Source: Crocinitomicaceae bacterium (GTDB lineage Bacteria; Bacteroidota; Bacteroidia; Flavobacteriales_D; Crocinitomicaceae). Taken from it: 64,000 nt of DNA. Where the stretch lies: positions 7,707-71,706 of the forward strand of contig JAKVAQ010000020.1 of the NCBI GenBank assembly GCA_022447665.1, written 5' to 3'. A model generated the notes under the pieces. It had not been told where the DNA came from and searched no databases. It was given only the letters and a program-made list of their open reading frames with translations. The position numbers and the translations under genes are program-made. Shown here piece by piece: positions 36,401 through 44,715 of this stretch. Numbering within the stretch: position 1 is the stretch's first letter; every line of letters begins with the position of its first letter.

Positions 36401-38533
36401 TTGTCTAAGTCATTCTATATCAGTCTTAGAAATAAGGAGAGGGAGAATATTAGAGAGTTAGTAAACCTTTTAAGCCAAAAAGGATATCAAAGAAAGATTG
36501 AAGAACGTTTTCCTCTAATGTCAAATAAGAAGATAGAAGAGGGGCGCCAAAACATTTCAAACTTCCCAGCTCACCTATTTAGAAATTCTATTTTCTTCAC
36601 GTATCATTTACAAGCAGACTTGTCGTTACTGGCGTTTTCCATGCAAACAAGTCAACTTTTCATTGATCTGGAACATCAATGGAAAAGAGATCTAGAAGAT
36701 ACTTTAATTAAGGAGTTTGATATTGCTCAACAGTATACCAATGATTTGATTGCTTTGGTTAATCAAAATAAATCAAAAGAAATTGGGGCGTATCAAATAG
36801 AAAGACAGGCTGAACTTATTATAGACTTTTCAAAAGATATCAATGAATTAACAAAGTCTGCTATTCAAAATTTAAAACCGATTCCAGAGGCCATTGAATT
36901 AATTTCGGCCAGTTCGCTCAACGAAATTAGAGAAATTCAAAATGAATCTGTAGCTACCGAAGAGGTAAAGCTGAATGATATATCTGAATTCTTATTCCAG
37001 ACGAAGCTCCTAGAGCCACTGAACACCCAGTTAAAGAATTATGAAAGTCAAATAAGACGTCATTATAACTTGTTATTGAGTCAAATGGCAACCCTTCAAA
37101 AGAATTTGAATGACTTTGTCCTTTCACAAGACGCAGAAAGTTTATCTCCCATTTTAAATGAAATGTCGAACACTTTAGCCGATGGAAAGGAACAAATGTT
37201 AGGATCGTTGAATGGAGCTTACGGAGAGCTAAGGATTAAACGTGAAGAGATAAGACAAGAGTTTGATATCAACAATATTATAGAGCAAGTTGAAGGATTG
37301 CACGCCTTTGTTAAAGAAAATAAAGGAACTCAAGGAATCATAAAAAGCCTTCAAAAATCCGTAGATTTTATTAATGCATCATATTCAAAGGCTTATGATT
37401 ATGTTGCTAATCAGCGTAAAGAGAAAACAAGTCTTGAATACGTCAGAAAACATAGCCATTTAATTTCCGAACAGGACGTCATCGCCGGATTCATGGAGAG
37501 GATTCAACCGATTGAACTAGTACCATATTCTTACCGACAAATTTTTGGTGAAGGATATTATCTGGATGAAAAGACATTTAGTATCAGACAGCGAGAAGTA
37601 AATATGGTTCAAAAAGGAATAGCAAGAATTGAAGCTGGGTCCAAAGGGGCTATTCTTGTATTGGGTAGTGCTGGATCTGGTAAATCTGCGTTTACTGACT
37701 TTATTGCTAATGGTATCATTAACAATAAACCTTTTTACATAGCACCTGGCTCAGTTGGTAGCAACGGAGCTTTACTTGAGGCTTTTAAACGAGGTACTTC
37801 GGAAACAGGAACCATAAAACAAATCCTTAATGGGCTTCCAGAGAAATCTGTATTTATTTTCAACGATCTTGAACAATGGGTAGTAAGGTCTTCAAACCTC
37901 TATCAAAACTATTCAAAACTTGCTTCTATTGTCAAGGAGTTCTCTCAAAGGCATTATTTCATATTCAATGCTAACATCCATGCATATACGTTAATTCGCA
38001 ACAATACCGATTTTGCCAGCGCAATTATATCTACTACCATCTTACCTCAAATTAATCAAAGTGAGCTAGTAGAAATTATTCGTCAAAGACATCATGATTC
38101 TGGAATGAGAATCGAATACGAAGGAACATTGGAACATTTTATTAAAGAAGGTAAGCTCAATAAAATTATTGGTTCCATTGTTTCACCAGCTAAGGGTAAT
38201 ATCGGTTCAGCTTTGAGTCTTTGGTTGGCGAGCATTGAAGGTAAGGTTGATAACGACTTAGTCATTCAAAAGAAAGCGGGAATTGAATTCCCTTTTATTA
38301 AGGATATAGAACTACAAAATCTAATCTATCACTTATTTATTTTTAAATCAATTAATAAAAAAGACTTGGTGAAGGTATATGGACCTGAATATCAAATGTG
38401 GATTGATAGATGGGTTGAAGCATTGTTAAATGTGAATTTATTGGAGTGGAATAAGAACGGTAACTTGGAAATAGCTTCAGTTGCGCGTCCGTTTATAGAA
38501 AAGTGGTTAAATGAGTTGGGGTATACAGCATAG
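33497..38533 (+). CDS. SLC12-like cotransporter fused to coiled-coil and P-loop NTPase
   Basis: 1678 residues. Residues 1-430 form an amino acid-polyamine-organocation transporter core of the cation-chloride cotransporter (SLC12) type, with the opening FAGVFTPSILTILGVIMYLR and about twelve helices. Residues 455-740 form an SLC12-type soluble C-terminal domain (RNWKPNMLLFSGL, DLVIAGVPE). Residues 740-1370 are long, highly charged helices with no recognised domain. Residues 1370-1678 contain a P-loop NTPase: Walker A GSAGSGKS at 1390-1397, Walker B-like VFIFNDLE at 1452-1459, followed by a winged-helix-like tail ending SVARPFIEKWLNELGY. Bacterial SLC12 proteins usually end near 740. The frame is unbroken, so the fusion is real at sequence level. 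The next gene overlaps its 3' end by 23 bases. Confidence 0.8.
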   Translation: MAGPKKFGTFAGVFTPSILTILGVIMYLRMGWVVGNSGVITVLIIIGLAHVISVSTGLSISSIATDKKVGAGGVYYVLSRSLGLPIGGALGLALFAATAFSIALYMVGFAEIFNEYISFGDFGVNGEFINDPNNIRITASLGLLILTVIAFISTSIALKTQFFILAVIVLSLFSIFLGDPANVTVFEVADGVETPRAGFAAIFAIFFPAVTGFTAGVAMSGDLKDPKKSIPVGTMGSIAVGLIIYTVLALFLAYSLDPETLINNPKAIVEMAAIGLLVYIGVWGATLSSALGGILGGPRILQAMSIDKITPKIFAKGVGKDNEPRNALILTVIIAEVGILIGDLNVIAEIVSMFYLAAYGFINISFFLESWASADFKPTFKVRKWIGLLGFIATFAIMSQLNMMAMIAAFIIIGGIYFYLSRKQISLGTGDIWQSVWSTIVKKGLKRMEEGTDHKRNWKPNMLLFSGLTEYRSQMIEFSKAISGQYGIVTNFDLDENPEATVLFPKNKQSVDDDELEKYGIFGRKLEVQNAFKGIESIACTFGFSGVEPNTVLMAWPGETKDVKWFTSMTQKLMDLDYNILYLDYDKRWGFRKKQSIDLWWRGMGSDAELMLMIAKFIANSPEWSQAQIRILVVNDTNVNHQLIETRINNLLDLFRVRAAIKILNNEVDKKPLYELMKTYSQDADLVIAGVPEIAENEAGRFVSNTNELVGTIGTTLLVRASSQFDEADLSFEKIQLGETDTEDLQKGVIPLEFDIENELSQRFHKLDTDLETAASELLNNGVDPLQSFHHDLLARVTKRIDESLDQASKFESKEKVLEFLSAELFELNEFYTNRIIHQLEEVCQLFATAMDSYIFSKENLIHNVERKIKLQSTIDQDGNLVPVKQKVRYKNAMHRVWLSEGITEAYDEFLKLGYNSFLIIHQSKNILHRTIWDLLHENWDDDIAQKLSQEKSIFEQALEEIDKNTLQLSKSFYISLRNKERENIRELVNLLSQKGYQRKIEERFPLMSNKKIEEGRQNISNFPAHLFRNSIFFTYHLQADLSLLAFSMQTSQLFIDLEHQWKRDLEDTLIKEFDIAQQYTNDLIALVNQNKSKEIGAYQIERQAELIIDFSKDINELTKSAIQNLKPIPEAIELISASSLNEIREIQNESVATEEVKLNDISEFLFQTKLLEPLNTQLKNYESQIRRHYNLLLSQMATLQKNLNDFVLSQDAESLSPILNEMSNTLADGKEQMLGSLNGAYGELRIKREEIRQEFDINNIIEQVEGLHAFVKENKGTQGIIKSLQKSVDFINASYSKAYDYVANQRKEKTSLEYVRKHSHLISEQDVIAGFMERIQPIELVPYSYRQIFGEGYYLDEKTFSIRQREVNMVQKGIARIEAGSKGAILVLGSAGSGKSAFTDFIANGIINNKPFYIAPGSVGSNGALLEAFKRGTSETGTIKQILNGLPEKSVFIFNDLEQWVVRSSNLYQNYSKLASIVKEFSQRHYFIFNANIHAYTLIRNNTDFASAIISTTILPQINQSELVEIIRQRHHDSGMRIEYEGTLEHFIKEGKLNKIIGSIVSPAKGNIGSALSLWLASIEGKVDNDLVIQKKAGIEFPFIKDIELQNLIYHLFIFKSINKKDLVKVYGPEYQMWIDRWVEALLNVNLLEWNKNGNLEIASVARPFIEKWLNELGYTA

Positions 38534-39299
38534 TGATCAAGAACCACGGATGGTTCCGGAGATATCAATTCCCAATGGGGTTGAAGTTCCTGATGCGCTC
38601 AATTTTGTAGAGTCATGGAGTATCGCGTGGCCTCTTTTTTGGATAATTATTGGCCTAGGAAGTTTAGCCTTCTTCTGGTTGATCAAAAACTTTGTTACAC
38701 TAAGAGTAAAATCACGCTTGCGAAAAAGAAAACTAGATAGATTGGTCTTTATCCTAGAAATTCTGACCTATAGTTTTGTTCTACTCTTTCTCTTATATGC
38801 CATACTGAGCTTCAATTTTATTGTGTTCGGAGCAATATTAATTCTGGTGCTATTCTTTTCTCATTCGCTGATTCTTAATTTCTTCTATGGGGTTGTATTT
38901 AAGTTGAAGAATGCGTTTACTATTGGAGATCAAATAGCAATTAATCAGGTTTCTGGCGAAATACAAGAGTTAAGAACTTTCGCAATGATCATTAATAATG
39001 AACATGATGATGTTGTTTATGTTCCTTACGCGAAGCTAAAAGATGAGATTCTTTTAAAACAACACTCACAAGGTAAAATTCAATCCATGACCATTACTCT
39101 AGAGATGGATAATGAGACTATACTAACTTTACAAGAGAATGGCATTAATTGGCTGAGTAATTGCCCATGGGTAATTGGTAGAGAAGGAATCAGTGTAAAG
39201 AAAAATTCCGATAATTCTATCTCGTTCTCGTTCCAAACCGTTAATATTGAGTTTAAGAGTCGAATTGTAGCTTTCCTTCAGAATAAACTTGAAAAATAA
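38511..39299 (+). CDS. MscS-like small-conductance channel
   Basis: 262 residues (or 249 from the ATG at 38550). Three membrane helices (about 38-60, 78-100, 102-130) lead into an MscS-type beta domain: NAFTIGDQIAINQVSGEIQE, then VVYVPYAKLKDEIL corresponding to the V-x-IPNS strand, and a C-terminal alpha/beta part. Mechanosensitive channels of this family release solutes on hypo-osmotic shock. The open frame starts inside the end of the cotransporter-NTPase gene, so expression is coupled; this suggests a joint ion or volume-control system. Confidence 0.7.
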   Translation: MSWGIQHSDQEPRMVPEISIPNGVEVPDALNFVESWSIAWPLFWIIIGLGSLAFFWLIKNFVTLRVKSRLRKRKLDRLVFILEILTYSFVLLFLLYAILSFNFIVFGAILILVLFFSHSLILNFFYGVVFKLKNAFTIGDQIAINQVSGEIQELRTFAMIINNEHDDVVYVPYAKLKDEILLKQHSQGKIQSMTITLEMDNETILTLQENGINWLSNCPWVIGREGISVKKNSDNSISFSFQTVNIEFKSRIVAFLQNKLEK

Positions 39300-39350
39300 T
39301 TTTGTAAGCGAATCTTTACATCTTCGTCTTAGATGCAAGAATTAACCTGA

Positions 39351-40682
39351 ATGAAGAAAGTAGTAATTATTGGAAATGGAATATCTGGCGTTACAGCGGC
39401 AAGACACATTCGAAAAAGATCTGATAATGAAATAACGATCATTTCTTCAGAAACCAAATACTTCTATTCACGAACGGCCTTAATGTACATCTACATGGGG
39501 CACGTGCGTGCTGAGGACACGAAGCCTTACGAAGATTGGTTTTGGGAAAAGAACAGAATTGATTTGGTTCAAGGCAGAGTTTTGGGAGTGAATTACAAAA
39601 ACAAAGAACTTCAGCTAAAATCAGGTAATTCTATTAATTACGATGACTTAATCATTGCAGTAGGTTCCAAGCCCAATAAGTTTGGTTGGCCTGGGCAGGA
39701 CTTAAACGGGGTTCAAGGATTATATTCTATGCAGGATTTAGAAACCCTTGAAGAAAACACTTCGAAAATAGATACAGCTGTAATTGTAGGTGGAGGTTTA
39801 ATTGGAGTAGAACTCGCTGAAATGCTGCATTCAAGAGGTAAGAAGGTCATTTTCTTAGTTAGAGAGAGCAAATTTTGGGGTAATGTTTTACCCGAACAAG
39901 AAGGAGAACTTATCTCTAGGCATATAACGGCTAATCATATTGATTTGAGGTTTAATACCGAATTAGCAGAAATTATTGATGATGGAAATGAATGGGTAAA
40001 AGCCATCAAAACGAGTAGCGGAGAAATTATAGAGTGCCAAATGGTGGGGCTTACAGCAGGTGTGTCTCCAAATATTGATTTTTTAAAGGAATCAGATCTG
40101 GAGATAAATAGAGGTGTAAAAGTCAATGATTTTTTAGAGACCAATATTGAAGGTGTATATGCTATTGGAGATTGTGCTGAGTTCATTACTCCAGTTGATG
40201 GCCGCAGAAACTTAGAGCAAGTTTGGTATACAGGTCGTATTATGGGGGAGACAGTGGCAGCGACCATTTGCGGTGAAAAAACTCCGTACACTCCAGGACC
40301 TTGGTTTAACTCTGCTAAGTTTTTTGAAATCGAATATCAAACATACGGTTGGGTTCATGCTGAGTTGAGAGAAAATGAAACCGACTTTTATTGGGAGCAT
40401 GAAAACGGTGAACGTTGTATTCATGTTGTATGGGATAAATCAAGCGGCGTTTTCCTTGGGTTAAATACCTTCGGAATTCGAATGAGGCATGAATTATTTA
40501 ACCAGTGGCTAAGAGATAAGGTGCAGGTTACTGAGGTGATGAAGAACTTGCGTATGGCAAATTTTAATCCTGAATTTTACGCGCACTATGAGAAAGAGAT
40601 TGTGGAGAAATTTAATGCTTCTACTGAATTCAATATTCAACTCGCTAAGGCAACTTGGTGGCAAAAACTCTTAAAGGCATAA
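39351..40682 (+). CDS. NAD(P)/FAD-dependent oxidoreductase
   Basis: 443 residues of the pyridine-nucleotide-disulfide fold. FAD motif IIGNGISGVTAARHIRK, NAD(P) motif VIVGGGLIGVELAEMLHSRG, and second FAD motif VYAIGDCAEF are all present. There is no CxxxxC redox disulfide, so it belongs with the ferredoxin/rubredoxin reductase or NirB-like group. The C-terminal 110 residues (from about FNSAKFFEIEYQTYGW) are an unusual extension. One base separates it from the polyferredoxin gene, its probable electron partner. Confidence 0.85.
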   Translation: MKKVVIIGNGISGVTAARHIRKRSDNEITIISSETKYFYSRTALMYIYMGHVRAEDTKPYEDWFWEKNRIDLVQGRVLGVNYKNKELQLKSGNSINYDDLIIAVGSKPNKFGWPGQDLNGVQGLYSMQDLETLEENTSKIDTAVIVGGGLIGVELAEMLHSRGKKVIFLVRESKFWGNVLPEQEGELISRHITANHIDLRFNTELAEIIDDGNEWVKAIKTSSGEIIECQMVGLTAGVSPNIDFLKESDLEINRGVKVNDFLETNIEGVYAIGDCAEFITPVDGRRNLEQVWYTGRIMGETVAATICGEKTPYTPGPWFNSAKFFEIEYQTYGWVHAELRENETDFYWEHENGERCIHVVWDKSSGVFLGLNTFGIRMRHELFNQWLRDKVQVTEVMKNLRMANFNPEFYAHYEKEIVEKFNASTEFNIQLAKATWWQKLLKA

Positions 40683-40683
40683 A

Positions 40684-42282
40684 ATGAAAAAAGTCAGGTT
40701 CATAGGGTTAGCCATATTTCTAATTGGATTATTGATATTTACGATTCTGCCATTTACTGGTTCTTATTCATTAAGTGAAAACGAATTTCAAGAAGTTTTA
40801 AAGCCAGAGGAATTTGCCCTTTTTGGTCAAGAGGTTACTGAGAATTTTTCGAATAAGAAATATGGTTTTAGTTGGCAGCTTACTTCAGATGTATTTACTA
40901 TTTACCACGAGAAAAATGATGCTCTTAGAGCTGTTGAAGCGTGGGATCAAGTGGTTTATTCTACGGAATCTGATTTAGGTTTAAGATTAGCTCGTGCTGC
41001 TCAAAAAGGACCAGTTTCATCGGATAAAGGGCTATTTCTCTTTTTAACTTTTGGGTTAGGAATAATAGGTTCGCTAATGTGGATTATTCCAGGATTGAAA
41101 ATTGATGGACCACCTGGAATTAAGAATACTGGCATCTATCACAACTCAGCTACGAACAGAGGTTGGATTGGAATCGTGACAGCTGTCTGGTTAGTGGGGT
41201 TTTATGTGGTCCTTTACTTTAAACCTTGGATAATCGCAGAAAATATTGCTGTTGTAGATCCTCTCAAAGGACTTTTCAAAGAGGGAGCAGAAGCATCTCA
41301 ATGGTTCTTGTACGGAATTCTATATGTTGTAGCCATGAGTGTTATGGGTATTCGTATGTACATTAAGTATCGTCATAACAAATACCAGATTGTTCGAACT
41401 ACTTCTGTATTATTCTTCCAAATCATATTTGCGTTTTTGTTAGTAGAGATTCTTCCGCTATTCGGATTACCGGGAAGAGATTTAAAGAATGCAATGCCAC
41501 TAGATTATACATTCTTGTACAAGTATAATGTTCAAGAATTATTAGATGCCGGAATGTTCGGTACTTTTCTTTTGATTTGGGGATTCGTACTCGCATTAAT
41601 TGTCGTTCCTACACTAGTTTATTTTTACGGGAAAAGATGGTACTGCTCATGGGTTTGTGGGTGTGGAGGATTAGCTGAAACGCTGGGTGACCCTTACAGG
41701 CAATTGTCCAACAAGAAATTGTGGGCTTGGAAAATGGAACGCTGGATGGTTCATGGTGTTCTTGTATTCGCCTTTATTTTAACGATTTGGGTGGGTTGGC
41801 ATTCCTACACAGCTATTACTGGCCCTGAGGGTGGTGACGGACAGTCATCAATTCTTGGATTGTCCGCCTATAATATTCGTGATTGGTATGGATTTTTAAT
41901 TGGTTCTATTTTTGCCGGTGTAATTGGTACTGGTTTTTATCCTTATTTCGGAAATAGAACCTGGTGTCGCTTTGGTTGTCCCTTGGCTGCATATATGGGA
42001 ATTGTTCAACGCTTTAAGTCGAGATTTAGGATTACTACAAATGGGGGCCAGTGTATTTCTTGTGGAAACTGCTCAACTTACTGCGAACAGGGGATTGATG
42101 TTAGGGCTTACGCTCAGAAAGGTGAGAATATTGTGCGTGCCTCATGCGTTGGTTGTGGTGTATGTTCTGCAGTCTGTCCTCGTGGTGTACTTAAGCTAGA
42201 AAATGGTCCTGAAGCAAAAAGATTTGGTAATGAAGATGGTCCAATAGTACTTGGAAATGATGGATTTAAATTGCTAAAATAG
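40684..42282 (+). CDS. Membrane polyferredoxin (NapH/CcoG-like)
   Basis: 532 residues: N-terminal membrane anchor and a soluble part, five or more further helices, conserved cytoplasmic Cys motifs between helices (YCSWVCGCGG and WCRFGCPLAAYMG), then two 4Fe-4S binding motifs (CISCGNCSTYC and CVGCGVCSAVCP). The layout matches NapH/NosR/CcoG-type electron-transfer proteins without the FMN domain of NosR. It likely passes electrons from the upstream oxidoreductase to or across the membrane; no terminal reductase is next to it. Confidence 0.8.
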   Translation: MKKVRFIGLAIFLIGLLIFTILPFTGSYSLSENEFQEVLKPEEFALFGQEVTENFSNKKYGFSWQLTSDVFTIYHEKNDALRAVEAWDQVVYSTESDLGLRLARAAQKGPVSSDKGLFLFLTFGLGIIGSLMWIIPGLKIDGPPGIKNTGIYHNSATNRGWIGIVTAVWLVGFYVVLYFKPWIIAENIAVVDPLKGLFKEGAEASQWFLYGILYVVAMSVMGIRMYIKYRHNKYQIVRTTSVLFFQIIFAFLLVEILPLFGLPGRDLKNAMPLDYTFLYKYNVQELLDAGMFGTFLLIWGFVLALIVVPTLVYFYGKRWYCSWVCGCGGLAETLGDPYRQLSNKKLWAWKMERWMVHGVLVFAFILTIWVGWHSYTAITGPEGGDGQSSILGLSAYNIRDWYGFLIGSIFAGVIGTGFYPYFGNRTWCRFGCPLAAYMGIVQRFKSRFRITTNGGQCISCGNCSTYCEQGIDVRAYAQKGENIVRASCVGCGVCSAVCPRGVLKLENGPEAKRFGNEDGPIVLGNDGFKLLK

Positions 42283-42287
42283 AAGAG

Positions 42288-42968
42288 ATGCAATTTGGAA
42301 TACATGATGTTCGTTTAGCTTTATCGAAATTATACCTTGTTAATGGTCTGTCTCGTGAAGACTATGACGAAATACAAACCACTATTGGACGATCTGACTT
42401 TTCTTTCAAAGAATTAAGAAGAATAGATGAAGAAGAGCTTTTACCTCTTTTTGGCCCGCATTTGGGTTGGTTTAGATCAATGCCTAAAGAGTTGGTGAGG
42501 GTCGACTTACTATCTAAAGATGAACTACAAGCGCTAATAGAAAAGGCTAAAGTGAAGTATGATCGAATAGGAGGAGTTAGGAAATACATGATCAAATTCT
42601 TTGTAAAATCAAAGACAAAGAACTTCTGGAACTCCTATGAAATAGGTCTTTTGTTGATTTTATCCTTATTATTTATTCATGTGGAGCCAGACACACAACT
42701 GTCTGATCTAAATGATTTCCTTGTAAAGTTCGAAACTGAAAACGAAGCACCTAGTATTGAGGCTAGTTTACGTCATCTAAAATGGGTGGAGCTTGAAGGT
42801 AGCTATACGTATACTTTAACTGAGTTAGGTGAGGAGATGCTAGACCGTTTTATGAAGACAGATTATCGTGAGAGACTTTTGGTTTTAGAGAAGAATACGG
42901 ATGAGGTTCTTGATCTTTTTAGTCGATACAAAAGTCCAATTGAAAATCCAGAGTTCTATTTAAGATGA
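42288..42968 (+). CDS. Unknown protein of redox operon
   Basis: 226 residues, not recognised. Helical; a C-terminal segment (about 130-200, with EASLRHLKWVELEGSYTYTL and ELGEEMLDRF) looks like a winged-helix arrangement. One mildly hydrophobic stretch (IGLLLILSLLFIHV, about 118-131) may be a buried helix. Five bases after the polyferredoxin stop and ATGA overlap with the glycosyltransferase, so it is part of one operon. Confidence 0.6.
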   Translation: MQFGIHDVRLALSKLYLVNGLSREDYDEIQTTIGRSDFSFKELRRIDEEELLPLFGPHLGWFRSMPKELVRVDLLSKDELQALIEKAKVKYDRIGGVRKYMIKFFVKSKTKNFWNSYEIGLLLILSLLFIHVEPDTQLSDLNDFLVKFETENEAPSIEASLRHLKWVELEGSYTYTLTELGEEMLDRFMKTDYRERLLVLEKNTDEVLDLFSRYKSPIENPEFYLR

Positions 42969-43666
42969 AATCAGACCCTAAAGTAGTCGTAATAATTCCC
43001 GCTATGAATGAGGAGGGGAGTATTGGAAAAGTCATTTCCGAAATTCCAAAAGACTTAGTGAATACTGTTTTAGTCGGTAACAATAACTCTTCAGACAATA
43101 CAAAGGAGGTGGCCCAAAAGGCGGGAGCGATAGTGCTTGATGAGCCTCGTCCTGGTTATGGCTATGCGTGCTTAAAGTGTATGGATTACGCTGCTGAAAT
43201 GGAAGAAAAGCCAGACATTATTGTTTTTATCGATGGAGATTATTCTGATTATCCAGAGGAAATGCACAACGTGGTAGCTCCAATTCTTGATCAGGATATT
43301 GACTTGGTGATTGGCTCCAGAGCTTTAGGTAAAAAAGAGAAAGGGTCAATGACCTTTCCTCAGCGCTTCGGAAATTGGTTGGCTACAAGATTAATGCGGA
43401 TTTTTTACGGTTTAAAATACACTGATCTTGGTCCGTTTAGAGCAATAAAATATGATAAGTTGCTAGCACTAGGTATGGCTGATAAAACCTATGGCTGGAC
43501 GATTGAAATGCAGCTTAGAGCAAAAAGAAGAGGGTTAACCTATACAGAAGTTCCTGTCAATTATAAAAACAGAATTGGAAAATCTAAAGTGTCAGGAACC
43601 ATCAAAGGAACCATTATGGCAGGGATAAAAATTATCGGTGCCATTTACAAGTATCGAAGGGTATAA
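42965..43666 (+). CDS. Family 2 glycosyltransferase (DPM1-like)
   Basis: 233 residues of the GT-A fold, family 2: VVIIPAMNEEGSIGKVI at the nucleotide site, the metal DxD-like motif in VFIDGDYSDY, and the acceptor loop GPFRAIKY. Resembles dolichol/polyprenyl-phosphate sugar transferases without the C-terminal membrane helices. Why it is coupled to redox genes is unclear; it may build a glycolipid linked to the same membrane process. Confidence 0.8.
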   Translation: MKSDPKVVVIIPAMNEEGSIGKVISEIPKDLVNTVLVGNNNSSDNTKEVAQKAGAIVLDEPRPGYGYACLKCMDYAAEMEEKPDIIVFIDGDYSDYPEEMHNVVAPILDQDIDLVIGSRALGKKEKGSMTFPQRFGNWLATRLMRIFYGLKYTDLGPFRAIKYDKLLALGMADKTYGWTIEMQLRAKRRGLTYTEVPVNYKNRIGKSKVSGTIKGTIMAGIKIIGAIYKYRRV

Positions 43667-43678
43667 ATCACTATTCAC

Positions 43679-43845
43679 AAGTTATCAACATTTCAAGGAA
43701 GTCAGATAATCATAAGAATGAATGATCCAATTTTTTCCTAAAACGTTACAGTTCTTAATGTTTAAAGCCTCTTAACTCTTATTCATTTCGCTCCATTAAC
43801 ATCCTTCTTTTAATCCAGTTCTGGTGCGGGCTATAGTTATCAACA
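43679..43845 (+). promoter_or_regulatory. Two DnaA-box-like repeats upstream of parA
   Basis: AGTTATCAACA occurs at 43680-43690 and 43835-43845. TTATCAACA differs from the DnaA box TTATCCACA at one base. The 238-base gap between the glycosyltransferase and parA is otherwise non-coding and AT-rich. Origin function is only a possibility, suggested by the parAB neighbourhood. Confidence 0.3.
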
Positions 43846-43871
43846 ATTACAAATTGCAGGGTGGAATTTTT

Positions 43872-43879
43872 TATCTTTG
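43872..43879 (+). promoter_or_regulatory. -7 promoter box and strong RBS for parA
   Basis: TATCTTTG fits TAnnTTTG, 25 bases before the ATG at 43905. An AGGAGG directly upstream of the start is a perfect Shine-Dalgarno sequence, unusual in a genome where other genes lack one. Confidence 0.45.
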
Positions 43880-43904
43880 ATCCTCACAAGAAAGAGGAGG
43901 ATAA

Positions 43905-44705
43905 ATGGGGAAAATTATAGCGATAACCAATCAAAAAGGTGGCGTAGGTAAAACAACCACAGCAATTAACCTTGGAGCAAGCTTCGGTGTATTGGATTAT
44001 AAAACACTTATTGTGGATGCGGACCCTCAGGCTAATGCAACTTCTGGGGTAGGTTTCGATCCAAGAAAAGTTGAATTGAGTATCTATGATTGTTTGGTAA
44101 ATGACGTTCCTGCGGCCGAATGTATTCAAGAAACGGAGAACCCGAATTTGGATATTATTCCAGCACACATCGATCTAGTTGGTGCTGAATTAGAAATGAT
44201 CAACATTGCGAACCGTGAGCATAAAATGCAATTGGCTTTAGACGCAGTGAAAGATGATTATGATTTCATTATAATTGATTGCTCTCCGTCCCTAGGGTTG
44301 ATTACCGTGAATGCTTTAACGGCTTCTAACTCAGTAATTATTCCTGTTCAATGCGAATATTTTGCACTCGAAGGCTTAGGTAAACTCCTCAATACAATTA
44401 AAATCGTTCAAAGTAGGTTAAATACTGAACTAGATGTTGAAGGCATTGTGTTGACGATGTATGATACAAGACTGCGTCTAGCAAATCAAGTGGTTGACGA
44501 GGTGAAAGCACATTTTCAGGACTTAGTATTTAATACTATTATTCATAGAAATACAAGGCTCGGTGAAGCTCCTAGCTTCGGCGAAACAATCATCATGCAC
44601 GATGCATCTTGCAAAGGTTCTATAAATTACCTGAATTTTGCAAGAGAGGTATTGCAGAAGAACGATTTAACGAAGATCAAGAATAAAGATAAACAGCTAA
44701 TATAG
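43905..44705 (+). CDS. parA: Chromosome partitioning ATPase ParA
   Basis: 266 residues, ParA/Soj type without an N-terminal DNA-binding extension. Deviant Walker A KGGVGKTTTAINL, Walker A' DADPQAN, Walker B IIIDCSPSLG. It moves ParB-parS complexes during chromosome segregation. parB follows after 10 bases. Starts after an AGGAGG, the clearest Shine-Dalgarno seen in the window. Confidence 0.95.
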   Translation: MGKIIAITNQKGGVGKTTTAINLGASFGVLDYKTLIVDADPQANATSGVGFDPRKVELSIYDCLVNDVPAAECIQETENPNLDIIPAHIDLVGAELEMINIANREHKMQLALDAVKDDYDFIIIDCSPSLGLITVNALTASNSVIIPVQCEYFALEGLGKLLNTIKIVQSRLNTELDVEGIVLTMYDTRLRLANQVVDEVKAHFQDLVFNTIIHRNTRLGEAPSFGETIIMHDASCKGSINYLNFAREVLQKNDLTKIKNKDKQLI

Positions 44706-44715
44706 GAGAGTAGCA

